NCBI RefSeq assembly: GCF_011044495.1
Contig: NZ_CP049143.1
Coordinates: forward strand, 4,650,001 to 4,714,000
Direction of reading: 5' to 3'
Length of the DNA: 64,000 nucleotides
DNA from: Roseimicrobium sp. ORNL1
Lineage (GTDB): Bacteria > Verrucomicrobiota > Verrucomicrobiia > Verrucomicrobiales > Verrucomicrobiaceae
The position numbers and the translations under genes are program-made. Below the pieces are notes generated by a model, which worked only from the letters and a program-made list of their open reading frames with translations, had not been told where the DNA came from and did not search any database. Below are positions 8,312 through 16,348 of this stretch, one piece after another. Position 1 is the first letter of the stretch, and each line of letters begins with the position of its first letter.

Positions 8312-9258
8312 GGGAAGAACGGGAACAGCTTCTTGATTTCCTCAACGCTGGGCTGGCGTCCGTATTCACAGATTTCAAAGGCCTCGGCAAATTTCACCGC
8401 CGCGCCCTTCTCCGGCCCATACCATTTCGCGAGCACTTCGCGGAAGCGATTCGATTCCCCACCCTGGCGGCGCTCCCAGCGCTCACGCAGCCAGCTCATG
8501 CGCGCCGCAACGTCTCCGGGAGGCGGCACCGTTTTCACAAACTCCGCACTGCCACTCGCCCCGCCTTCATACGCCTGCGAGGGCATCTCATGGATGGCCT
8601 CCAGCTTCTGGTCGAACACATCATCCACCGAGACAATGATGTCCGCCTGGAAGGGATAAGGTTTCTTGAAGAGGTCGCTGGAATACAGGAACAACGGATT
8701 CTTCTTCACCGGCGGCACCTCGGGACACACGAAGGGCACCGTCACCATGAAGGCCGCATCCTGCACCAGGATGCCCACATAACGATGATCCGGATGATAG
8801 TCCCATGGACGATGCGAAATCACAATGTCCGCCTGCCACTCGCGGATGAGCTTGATGATGGTCTTGCGATTTTCCAGCGAGGGCAGCAGCTCGCCATCGT
8901 GGATATCCAGCACCTCCGTGGTCGCCCCCACCACGGCATCCGCCTTCTGCACCTCGGCGAGCCGCCGCTGTGCCAGCGGTCCACCCGCCGACTGCCAGTG
9001 GCCGATGTCGCCATTCGTCACGGACACCAGTTTCACATGGTGCCCCAGCTTCGCCCACTTCGCCGCCGTGCCACCCGCCTTGTACTGCGCATCATCCGGA
9101 TGCGCGCCGAAGACAATGATGCGCAACTTCCCATCCTCCGGCGGTGGTGATGGTTTCGTCATCTCCTTCTCTTGGGAGAAGATATGTGCCTGCAGGAAGA
9201 GGTGAACGAGACAAGCCCCCAACAGCGGGAACAGAGGAAGAAAGCGAGTGCGTTTCAT
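8308..9258 (-). CDS. Secreted PIG-L (LmbE) family deacetylase
   Basis: 316 residues from ATG 9258; nine extra upstream residues are possible but precede the signal peptide (MKRTRFLPLFPLLGACL). The PIG-L signature is complete: AHPDD at residues 52-56 and the second metal motif HRPWDYHPDHR further on. Family members are zinc-dependent N-deacetylases acting on N-acetyl sugars or glycoconjugates. It is the first gene of a two-gene unit with the ceramidase-like protein (4-base overlap), suggesting that both act on an external amide-containing substrate (inference). Confidence 0.88.
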   Translation of the reverse strand: MKRTRFLPLFPLLGACLVHLFLQAHIFSQEKEMTKPSPPPEDGKLRIIVFGAHPDDAQYKAGGTAAKWAKLGHHVKLVSVTNGDIGHWQSAGGPLAQRRLAEVQKADAVVGATTEVLDIHDGELLPSLENRKTIIKLIREWQADIVISHRPWDYHPDHRYVGILVQDAAFMVTVPFVCPEVPPVKKNPLFLYSSDLFKKPYPFQADIIVSVDDVFDQKLEAIHEMPSQAYEGGASGSAEFVKTVPPPGDVAARMSWLRERWERRQGGESNRFREVLAKWYGPEKGAAVKFAEAFEICEYGRQPSVEEIKKLFPFFP

Positions 9259-9321
9259 AACAATGCGTGTGCAATGATACGCCAATGAACGCGCCGCATT
9301 TCCACGAACAGAAACCGGAGG

Positions 9322-9340
9322 GTAGGCGTGATAAGCCTAC
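9322..9340. repeat. Short hairpin in the repeat-rich gap 9259-9829
   Basis: Stem GTAGGC/GCCTAC with loop GTGATAA, 64 bases upstream of the PIG-L start. The whole gap 9259-9829 holds no supported gene; it is filled with repeat elements (this hairpin, 9361-9522, and 9725-9776, plus a CTCTGCG-type word at about 9640-9680). Confidence 0.5.
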
Positions 9341-9360
9341 GACAAAACGATGCGGCACTT

Positions 9361-9522
9361 CAAGGAGTGGGGACATTCCTGTTCCCATTGATGGGTGAAA
9401 TGGTCTGCGGCGGAGAGGTGAGGAGTGATCTTGAGGGCGCGGATGGTGGTGATGTTTTGGAGTGGAGATGAAGTCAGGGACGTACAGTCCACCCATGGGA
9501 GCAGGAATGCTCCCACTCCCTG
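9361..9522. repeat. Inverted repeat (family I)
   Basis: Left arm 9361-9397 and right arm 9489-9522 are imperfect reverse complements; both carry the core GGAGTGGG/CCCACTCC, ATTCCTG/CAGGAAT and a CCCAT/ATGGG word. About 90 bases separate the arms. No second copy of this family was seen in the window. Confidence 0.65.
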
Positions 9523-9724
9523 AGAGAAGGCCACGTCTCACGAATGAGCCACCTCGCGTAGTGCATCTACTCCGCGCCTTCTGCCGCCTCTGCATCGAGG
9601 TGTTACCACACTCATGTACGTTGCCCGTCCCAACGCCAAACTCTCTTGCTCCTCTGCGTCCTTTGCCTCTCTGCGGCTAACCGGAAACGTCCTTGTGGGG
9701 TGAAGAGCGAGTGGAGCACGCTGT

Positions 9725-9776
9725 GCCGTCAGGCCAGAGGCGCAACGACCACTGTCAGGCCGGAGGCCTAACCTCC
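9725..9776. repeat. Dispersed 'gtcaggc...gcctaacctcc' repeat (family B1)
   Basis: A compact element with two GTCAGGC words and the ending GGCCTAACCTCC. Very similar elements occur at 17939-17991 (reverse orientation), 18101-18151 and 27274-27320. It lies 54 bases upstream of the broken ceramidase-like gene. Confidence 0.75.
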
Positions 9777-9829
9777 TTGGCTGCAAGACAGACTCATGCT
9801 TCTCATCCCGTTTGTTGCTGCACTCACAC

Positions 9830-11188
9830 ATGCGCACGTTCCACATCCTCACCCTGCTGTTCGCCACCCTCGGCATCGTGACTTCCTCCACTGCCCAGGA
9901 ATTCAAGGTCGGCGTTGCCAAGGCAGATATCACGCCCACGGAACCCATCCGGCTCGCCGGTTATGCGAGCCGCAACAAACCGCACGAGTCCGTGGAGCAG
10001 CCCATATAGGTGAAGGCCCTCGCGCTGCAGGATGCTGCGGGCGACACGTCTATCATCATCACTGCGGACACCATCGGCACACCACGATGGTTCAATGACG
10101 CGCTTGCCACTCGCATCGAGCAGGAGCTCAAGGTGCCGCGCGAGCGTTTCCTCTTTGGGAACTCGCACAGCCACTCCACCCCGGTCGTTCACGGCTGCCT
10201 CACCACCATGTACGGACTCAACGAAGCCGAGACAAAAGCCGTGGAAAACTACACGAAGATGTTCCTGGAAAAATCCTTCACCGCCGCGTCGGAGGCCGTG
10301 AAGAACCTGGAGCCTGCCACGCTCGATTTCGGCAAGAGCGAGGCCACCTTCGCCGGGAATCGACGCCAGTTCGGCCCCAAGGGCGTGGGATTCGGCATCA
10401 ATCCCAACGGAGCCGTGGAGCACGACGTGCCGGTGCTGCGCGCGACACGGGCGGATGGAAGTGTGAAGGCCATCCTCTTCGGTTATGCGTGCCACTGCAC
10501 CACACCGGGCGCAGGACCGGAAGTGAGCGGCGACTGGGCCGGGCATGCCATGGCAAATCTTGAGCAGACCTACGCAGGCTGCACCGCGCTCTTCATCACC
10601 GGCTGTGGTGCCGATGCCAATCCGAATCCACGCGGCTCCATCATCCTCGCGCGTGCGCATGGCCTGCATCTCGCCGGCGCCGTGGCCCGCTCCCTCACCG
10701 CACCCATGCGCCCGGTGAAGGGCGCCATCACCGCCGGCTTCGACCGTGCCGACCTGCCTCTCGCTCCCCTGCCCGACCGCGCTTATTACGAATCGAAGCT
10801 GCAGGACAAAGCACCCGCCGTGCAGCGTTATGCGCAGGACCACCTGGCGAAGATGGATCGCGGTGAGAAGCTTATCACCTCCTATGCCGCGCCCGTGCAG
10901 GTGCTGCGTTTTGGAAACGCCTTCACCATGATTGGACTCAGCGGTGAGACGTGTGTGGACTACGCCCTGCGCCTGCGCCGCGAACTACCTGACGAGCGCC
11001 TCTGGATCGCAGGTTATTGCAATGACGTCTTCGCCTATGTACCCTCCATGCGCATTCTCACCGAGGGCGGTTATGAGGCAGACTTCAGCATGTTCTACTA
11101 CGGCTTCCCCACGCGCTTCGCACCCGAGGTAGAAAATACACTGGTGAATAAAGCATTGGAACTGGTGAAGAAGACGGCGACGCCGTGA
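9830..11188 (+). pseudogene. Second ceramidase-like gene, interrupted by an in-frame TAG at codon 60
   Basis: Read through, this would be a 452-residue secreted protein: signal peptide from ATG 9830 (MRTFHILTLLFATLGI), then VGVAKADITPTEPIRLAGYAS, then a TAG at 10007-10009, then VKALALQDAAGD continuing in the same frame to 11188. The rest is intact and shows family motifs (NSHSHSTPVVHG, YACHCTTPG, FITGCGADANPNP). The TAG replaces one codon within the conserved P-[IL]-x-[VA]-K-A-L segment; a TGG or TAT/TAC codon there would restore the family pattern. A GTG follows directly and could start a leaderless cytoplasmic fragment. It may be a true nonsense mutation, suppression, or a sequencing error. 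Confidence 0.75.
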
Positions 11189-11205
11189 GCGAGTGGGACG
11201 GATGG

Positions 11206-11360
11206 GAAACCACTAATGAACACTAACGGGACACTAATAGAGGCGGCTGACGTGCGGAGAACTTTCTGCATTCGTTACCCAACACCACACGTGGGAATCG
11301 CCCCAGATGAAATGGAACCCACTCAACCATTAGTGTCAGTTAGTGTTCATTAGTGGTTTC
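11206..11360. repeat. Inverted repeat of the 'cactaatg' family (A1/A2)
   Basis: A1 (11206-11239, GAAACCACTAATGAACAC...) and A2 (11328-11360) are reverse complements over about 33 bases with few mismatches, 88 bases apart. Single copies of the same words occur at 13221-13254 and 36736-36769. The pair sits between the broken ceramidase-like gene and the scrap of another copy. Confidence 0.8.
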
Positions 11361-11371
11361 CTCAACGAACC

Positions 11372-11449
11372 ACCCGCTTCGTCCAGGAAGTGGAAAATGC
11401 CTCGGCAGGCAAAGCGCTGGAGTTCGTGAAGAAGGTGGCAGCGCCGTAG
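11372..11449 (+). pseudogene. 3'-terminal remnant of a further ceramidase-like gene
   Basis: These 25 codons plus stop read TRFVQEVENASAGKALEFVK then KVAAP. The intact copy just upstream ends TRFAPEVENTLVNKALELVK then KTATP; 16 of 25 positions agree, in the same frame and with the stop in the same place. There is no start codon or upstream coding sequence; the A2 repeat abuts its left edge. It looks like what is left after deletion of a tandem paralogue, perhaps by recombination at repeats (inference). Confidence 0.65.
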
Positions 11450-11473
11450 GTGTTCAGCTCACGGAACCAGCTC

Positions 11474-12004
11474 TCAACGGAAGCCGTCTGCCTCTGACCA
11501 CACCTCCTGAAACGTCAACCCCTGGAACCCGAGGGTTTCATAGGCGTACTTGAACTCATCACCCGGCACCGGCGTCCCTTCCAGACAGAATATCTGACGG
11601 GGGCGGTCATGGATTCTGAAAATTGGAGCGTAGAATGATGATGAAACATCAAAGGGCTCAGCGGCTGTTCTCGCCCGAGGCGCAAAATCGAGTGCGTTGA
11701 TGATGGAGAACCATGTGTCCCCAGCCTGAGCGGCCAGAATTTCGCAGCCTCCAATGCTAAACACATAGTACATGTCCTCGCTGCTCTCCCACGCGGCATC
11801 CGTGAAGGCCACCGCATCCTCTCCACAGGCGTACAACTGGGCCCCCGGGCATTCCTGCTCCACTGTACCTACAAAAGGCTCGTCTGGCCATAGTGAGGCC
11901 AAGGGCTGGCCGTCAAAGGCCTCGACGATGCTGCCTGCCCCTGGAAGGGTAATAGCCAGCTTCGGGCAGCCGGGAGAGAATCCAATTCTGTAGAGTCGCT
12001 TCAC
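11474..12004 (-). CDS. Hypothetical protein
   Basis: 176 residues, no domain recognised with confidence. Starts MKRLYRIGFSPGCPKLAITL; contains GGCEILAAQAGDTWFSIINA and ends FQEVWSEADGFR. Mixed alpha/beta composition without signal peptide or membrane helices, so probably cytoplasmic. The feel of the sequence (single-domain, Trp/Phe-rich, acidic) resembles bacterial immunity-type proteins, but I cannot place it in a family. Confidence 0.6.
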   Translation of the reverse strand: MKRLYRIGFSPGCPKLAITLPGAGSIVEAFDGQPLASLWPDEPFVGTVEQECPGAQLYACGEDAVAFTDAAWESSEDMYYVFSIGGCEILAAQAGDTWFSIINALDFAPRARTAAEPFDVSSSFYAPIFRIHDRPRQIFCLEGTPVPGDEFKYAYETLGFQGLTFQEVWSEADGFR

Positions 12005-12148
12005 AAATACTTCTACACAGAGTGTCTAAAGTCCGGGTGCCGTGCAAGCCTCTTCCTTTCGGGGCCGATGAGATTCCACGACCGCAATACATCCCTGTTC
12101 GCCCTATTACGCTGCTTGCATGGTTGAACGACTGAAGGGAGCCTGCGC

Positions 12149-12715
12149 TCAGGCATCAGCCACACCCTTCTGCACCTCATACCGCATCTCCACCATGGTG
12201 CTCCCCATCTGGCGCACCGACATCAGCTTCAAATGTGGACTCAGCACCCGGCGAGGAAACAACGGCTTCCCCTTTCCCAAGGTAACTGAACCAATCTGCA
12301 AGATGAGTTCATCCAACAAGCCCGCATCATAGAACTGACCCGCGAGATCACCCCCGCCCACGACCCAGATGTTCTTGTCGCCCGCAGCAGCACGCATCTC
12401 GGCATGCACTTGACGCACATCACCACGGACAAATCGGATGTCCGCACCCTCAATGAGCGGAAGCTCCCGACTGGTGAATATCCACGTGGGCTGCGTGTAA
12501 GGCCACGGAGAGCCCACTTCCGCAATCACCTTGTCTGCATTGCGCAGCATCCATTCATACGTGGTCGATCCCATGGCCAGCGCGCCAATCTCCGCGATGA
12601 ACGCCGGATAGCTGGACTCACCCAACTCACCCAGAGGAAAGAGCCACTCCAGCGAGTCATCTTCCGTGGCAATGAATCCATCCAGGCTGGTGGCGGTGTA
12701 GTACTGGGTTTTCAT
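12149..12715 (-). CDS. Dihydrofolate-reductase-like (RibD C-terminal domain) protein
   Basis: 188 residues from ATG 12715 (MKTQYYTATSLDGFIA). The start motif T-x-SLDGFIA, GALAMGSTTYEWM, NIWVVGGGDLAGQFYDAGLLDEL and the final strand RYEV are those of the RibD_C/DHFR-like superfamily, which binds NADPH through the VVGGGxL loop. Physiological substrates of such stand-alone proteins are mostly unknown. Length fits the family (about 180). Ten extra residues from an upstream start are less likely. Confidence 0.85.
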   Translation of the reverse strand: MKTQYYTATSLDGFIATEDDSLEWLFPLGELGESSYPAFIAEIGALAMGSTTYEWMLRNADKVIAEVGSPWPYTQPTWIFTSRELPLIEGADIRFVRGDVRQVHAEMRAAAGDKNIWVVGGGDLAGQFYDAGLLDELILQIGSVTLGKGKPLFPRRVLSPHLKLMSVRQMGSTMVEMRYEVQKGVADA

Positions 12716-12732
12716 GATTCCTTTCTCAACAG

Positions 12733-13173
12733 TCAAGACTTCCATCGTGCACTTCGTCCCTCGATGGCCGGGTCGTGCGGCGCAACAAGGATTGATACCT
12801 TGCGTTCATACGCCGTGCTCAAATCGTCAACCGCGTCCGCGCGGAATCTCAATTCATAGCATGAACGGCCGCAATCGTTGATAACGCCGATTCTTGTCCT
12901 CGTGATGACAACGCACGCCTCGCGAATCCGGTCTCGTGGAAGACCAACTTTCGCCATTTGCTCCGCAAACTGCTGCGCCGCCAGCCGATGAGCAAAAACG
13001 GCTGCCGGAGATGCTTCATCCACAGCAGCCTCACCAAGCAAGTCGAACACGTGAGGCTCTGCTTCCGAGACCAGAAACCCAAACAACCAGTAGCCCCCGA
13101 AGTCAGAGTTCCGACTGGTAAAAGTTCCCAGGAAATTGTGCAGGACACCCGCAATGACTCGGCGACTTGGCAT
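12733..13173 (-). CDS. Hypothetical protein
   Basis: 146 residues from ATG 13173 (MPSRRVIAGVLHNFLGTF); an upstream start at 13224 lies in repeat DNA. It reads GGYWLFGFLVSEAE, then a helix with AAQQFAEQMAKVGLPRDRI, then CVVITRTRIGVINDCGRSCYELRFRADAV. No recognised family; mixed alpha/beta and probably cytoplasmic. It lies 17 bases before the DHFR-like start on the same strand, so co-transcription is likely. Confidence 0.6.
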   Translation of the reverse strand: MPSRRVIAGVLHNFLGTFTSRNSDFGGYWLFGFLVSEAEPHVFDLLGEAAVDEASPAAVFAHRLAAQQFAEQMAKVGLPRDRIREACVVITRTRIGVINDCGRSCYELRFRADAVDDLSTAYERKVSILVAPHDPAIEGRSARWKS

Positions 13174-13220
13174 GGTCTGACGTTCACTTTTCACGCGCCT
13201 TCTGGAAAGAACCAGCGCAA

Positions 13221-13254
13221 ACATCAGTGTTGGTTAGTGTCCATCAGTGGTTCC
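13221..13254. repeat. Single 'cactaatg'-family repeat (A3)
   Basis: ACATCAGTGTTGGTTAGTGT followed by CCATCAGTGGTTCC matches the A2 arm at 11328-11360 in orientation. It lies just upstream of the golvesin-like gene. Confidence 0.6.
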
Positions 13255-13282
13255 TCTCCGAACCACTCGCCCGCTACCCCCA

Positions 13283-14047
13283 ATGCGCCTCCCCATCCTC
13301 CACTTTCTGCTTCTGCCATGCCTCACTGCCATGACCGCAGAACCTTCTGGTAAGGGTGGCGGATCATCCACCACCGCCCTCAAACCCCACCCCTCCGCCC
13401 TGCCCAACATCCACGCTCCAGGCGAGGTGGACCGGCCGGATATGGTGGCCTTTATCGTGAGTGATCCCGCAACACTTGCCGGAATCGTGGTCGATGAAAC
13501 TTCCGCCACGCTGGAGGGCGAGTGGCAGTACTCTACGCACACACCGCCATACGTGGGGCTCGGCTACATCCATGACCTGAAGGCGGGCAAAGGGAAAAAG
13601 TCCGTCACCTTCACCCCGGACCTGCCAAAGACCGGCTGGTATGAGGTGCGCCTCGCTCACTGCTACAATGTACGCCGCGCCACGAACACACCCGTGACCA
13701 TCCACCACGCCGATGGCGAAAAGCAACTGCGCATCAACCAGCAGGAAGAACCCGAGCACGGCAAACTCTTCCGCACGTTGGGCGTGTTCCGCTTTGAAAC
13801 CGGACTCCACGGCTGGGTGCGCATCTCCAATGAAGGCAGCGACGAAGGCAAGGTGGTGATCGCCGATGCCGTGCAGTTCCTGCCTGTCCCAGCACCTGGA
13901 GAGCAATCCTCAGTGCCGAATGCCGGACGCGGCCCTGCGAGCGCTGGTCTCTGGCCGGCGTATTCAAAGCTCGCACGGTGCGGAGTTTGCAAGGCCAAAA
14001 ACGCCAGCCGGAGGCCACAGCTCCCAGGGCCGTTGCAGGTTGAATAG
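13283..14047 (+). CDS. Secreted protein with golvesin/Xly-type carbohydrate-binding-like domain
   Basis: 254 residues from ATG 13283 (MRLPILHFLLLPCLTAM, signal peptide). Residues about 60-210 fit the beta-sandwich domain found at the C-terminus of golvesin and xanthan-lyase-like proteins: IVVDETSATLEGEWQYS, YIHDLKAGKGKKSVTFTPDL, GWYEVRLAH, and VVIADAVQFLPV. Such domains are thought to bind polysaccharides or cell surfaces. The last 40 or so residues do not belong to the domain: they are translated from an invading inverted repeat (13932-14030). The pectate-lyase-like gene starts 66 bases downstream, so the two may be co-expressed for polysaccharide use. Confidence 0.75.
   Translation: MRLPILHFLLLPCLTAMTAEPSGKGGGSSTTALKPHPSALPNIHAPGEVDRPDMVAFIVSDPATLAGIVVDETSATLEGEWQYSTHTPPYVGLGYIHDLKAGKGKKSVTFTPDLPKTGWYEVRLAHCYNVRRATNTPVTIHHADGEKQLRINQQEEPEHGKLFRTLGVFRFETGLHGWVRISNEGSDEGKVVIADAVQFLPVPAPGEQSSVPNAGRGPASAGLWPAYSKLARCGVCKAKNASRRPQLPGPLQVE
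13932..14030. repeat. Inverted repeat (family D1) inside the 3' end of a coding region
   Basis: Left arm 13932-13961 and right arm 14001-14030 are imperfect reverse complements carrying GCGCTGG, TCTGGCCGGCGT and their complements. The same element, nearly perfect, is at 60525-60619. Here it is read as the C-terminal tail of the golvesin-like protein. Confidence 0.75.
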
Positions 14048-14113
14048 CGTTTCCTCCGTATAGAATGGTGCCTCGCTGTGAAACTGACTCCACAACAAGA
14101 ATCAACCTGCACC

Positions 14114-15409
14114 ATGCGCTCCCTTTTCTCCGTTCTGTTACTGTCTGCACTTGTTCCGCTCATGAGTGCAAAGGCTATCCACGCTCAAGCCCCCCTCGCC
14201 TTCCCCGGCGCTCAAGGTGACGGCGCCACCACCGCAGGCGGACGCGGCGGCAAAATCATCCGCGTGACCTCGCTGGAGAACACCGGCCCCGGTTCCCTGC
14301 GGGAGGCCGTGCGTGTGAAAGGACCACGCATCATCGTCTTTGAAGTCGGCGGTGTCATCGACCTCAAGAAGACCACGCTGGTCATCTCCGAGCCGCACGT
14401 CACCATCGCGGGGCAGACCGCGCCATCTCCAGGCATCACCCTCATCAAGGGCAGCCTCGTGGTCTCCACGAATGACGTCATCATCCGTCACCTCGCCGTG
14501 CGCCCGGGCGAAGCCGGCCATGAAAAGAAGAGCGGCTGGAATGCGGACGGCATCACCACCGTGGGTTCTGCCAATGTCATCTTCGACCACCTCTCCTGCA
14601 CGTGGGCCACGGATGAAAATCTCTCCACCTCTGGCGACCGCTTCAAGGGCGAGACACCCGATGACTGGCGGAAGAACACCTCCCACCACATCACCATTTC
14701 CAATTGCCTCATCGCCGAGGGACTCTCGAAGTCCACCCATGACAAGGGCGAGCACTCCAAGGGCACCCTCATTCACGACAACACCTCACACATCAGCGTC
14801 ATCGGCAATCTCTACGCGTGCAATGTGGAGCGCAATCCCCTCGCCAAGGGCGGCGCGCAGGCCGTCATCGTGAACAACTGGATCTCCAACCCCGCGCGCA
14901 ACGCCATCCACGCCGCACTCGTGGACAGTGAATGGAAAGGGCACGAACATGAGCGCCAGCCTGCAAAACTCGACATCGTGGGCAATGTGCTGGAGCACGG
15001 CGTGGACACGCTCGAGTACGTGTCCCTCTTCGGCTATTACGAGAAAACACCCCTCGAGGTGCACATGCAGGACAACCTCGCCTTCATGCTCGATGGCAAA
15101 CCTGCCAAACTCACGCGCGGGGAGAAGTTCCCCCTGGAAAAGGAACGCCTCTTCTGGCCCGCAAATCTCGAAGCCATGCCCGCTGACAAAGTGAAGGAAC
15201 ATGTGGCGAAGAACGCCGGCTCACGTCCATGGGACCGTGATCCCATCGATGCCCGCATCATCGATGCCGCCCTGAACCGAAAAGGCAAAATCCTCAACAG
15301 CGAACAGGAAGTCGGCGGCTATCCCGAAGTAAAGCCACCCGTCACGCAGGCGTTCAAGGAAGCTGAGTGGAATCTTGAAACGATGGAGCGGGTGAAGGGC
15401 GGGAGTTAG
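14114..15409 (+). CDS. Secreted pectate-lyase-like protein (parallel beta-helix)
   Basis: 431 residues from ATG 14114, with signal peptide (MRSLFSVLLLSALVPLMSA). The motifs FPGAQGDGATTAGGRGGKI, VTSLENTGPGSLREAV, ITIAGQTAPSPGITL, NVIFDHLSCTWATDENLS and NLYACNVERNPL are typical of Pel1-type pectate lyases in soil and aquatic bacteria. The family cleaves polygalacturonate by calcium-dependent beta-elimination in a parallel beta-helix; activity here is unproven. It follows the golvesin-like gene in the same direction. Confidence 0.88.
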   Translation: MRSLFSVLLLSALVPLMSAKAIHAQAPLAFPGAQGDGATTAGGRGGKIIRVTSLENTGPGSLREAVRVKGPRIIVFEVGGVIDLKKTTLVISEPHVTIAGQTAPSPGITLIKGSLVVSTNDVIIRHLAVRPGEAGHEKKSGWNADGITTVGSANVIFDHLSCTWATDENLSTSGDRFKGETPDDWRKNTSHHITISNCLIAEGLSKSTHDKGEHSKGTLIHDNTSHISVIGNLYACNVERNPLAKGGAQAVIVNNWISNPARNAIHAALVDSEWKGHEHERQPAKLDIVGNVLEHGVDTLEYVSLFGYYEKTPLEVHMQDNLAFMLDGKPAKLTRGEKFPLEKERLFWPANLEAMPADKVKEHVAKNAGSRPWDRDPIDARIIDAALNRKGKILNSEQEVGGYPEVKPPVTQAFKEAEWNLETMERVKGGS

Positions 15410-15423
15410 AACACCTCAGGCCT

Positions 15424-15470
15424 CAGTCTCCGAAGTTCCCTCTGCGGCTCTGTGTCTCTGCGTTGAATCC
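15424..15470. repeat. 'ctctgtgt...gttgaatcc' word-family repeat (E2)
   Basis: Begins CAGTCTCCGAAGTT and ends CTCTGCGTTGAATCC. The same two blocks, in the same order, flank an insertion at 35369-35475. It lies immediately after the pectate-lyase-like gene. Confidence 0.6.
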
Positions 15471-15511
15471 CATGCAGCCGGCCACACCCAGCACTCCTTT
15501 ACCGACGCCCT

Positions 15512-16327
15512 CTACTTCAGCATCTCCGTGCTTCCCGCCTTCGTCACGCGCCCGAGCAATTCCCCCTTCACCCGCCGGTCTTCGGTCCCGGGGAAGGCCT
15601 CCATGGACTCCACGTGTCCATCCACAAAAAGAATGTTCGCCCGGTTGGCATGCCGGAAGTGAATCGTCTTGTACGACTCATTGATGATGTAGAACTCCTC
15701 AATCATCGGCTTGCCGGGGCTGGCCGGAGCCTGGAACGTATTCACCTGGCCGCAGTCCCCCATGAGAATGACGGACGATCCATTCCGCAACGCGGAGATG
15801 TTCATGCACCTGCCTGTCATGCGACCGCCGAGAGCCCAGTTGTATCCATAGCCATAGCTCGCGCCCTTGAACTTGGCCTTCCAAATCGCCGCTCCGTAGT
15901 TGAATCCCTTGCAGACCTCCACACTCCCCACCGTCTGGATGTAGGGGTAGAGGGGGCCTGCCTCACGGTCCAGCTCGCGGTCTCCCTCCGATGTGCCGGG
16001 TTGGTAGGGCTCCTTGCCGAAGTACCACTCTCTTGATCCATCCCTGTTATTTTTTACATAAGGTGGAAAAAATCCTCCGTTGTCCGAGACATACAGATGC
16101 ACCGCGCTGCCGAGTTGCCGTAGATTGCTCGAGCAGTTCGCTCGTGTGGCCAGGCTCACGAACGTGCGGTACCCCCCAAACACCACCGTGGCCAACACCG
16201 CCATCACGCACATGGTCACCAGGAGCTCCACCAAGGTCAGCCCCGGCGCGTGCGAGCGCCCCACCGCACCCGCTTCGAGTGGTTTTAGTTCAGTGGCATG
16301 ACACTTCATGACGGCGACGTGTGACAA
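15512..16327 (-). CDS. Prepilin-like (type II secretion GspG/DUF1559-like) protein
   Basis: 271 residues (265 if the ATG at 16309 is used). A prepilin signal follows a long leader: PGLTLVELLVTMCVMAVLA, with the +5 Glu that the prepilin peptidase requires. After the helix come CSSNLRQLGSAVHLYVSDN and, near the end, FRHANRANILFVDGHVESM, the H...N-x-x-FxDGHV pattern of PVC-group prepilin-like proteins. These are processed by prepilin peptidase and assembled in, or anchored to, the envelope. Many copies per genome are usual; partners are unknown. Confidence 0.85.
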   Translation of the reverse strand: MSHVAVMKCHATELKPLEAGAVGRSHAPGLTLVELLVTMCVMAVLATVVFGGYRTFVSLATRANCSSNLRQLGSAVHLYVSDNGGFFPPYVKNNRDGSREWYFGKEPYQPGTSEGDRELDREAGPLYPYIQTVGSVEVCKGFNYGAAIWKAKFKGASYGYGYNWALGGRMTGRCMNISALRNGSSVILMGDCGQVNTFQAPASPGKPMIEEFYIINESYKTIHFRHANRANILFVDGHVESMEAFPGTEDRRVKGELLGRVTKAGSTEMLK

Positions 16328-16348
16328 CGCAAAAACATTAACGATACA

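Noticed and set aside
10007-10009. Pyrrolysine reading of the TAG
   Set aside because: No pyrrolysine genes or context is seen and the family position does not call for such a residue.
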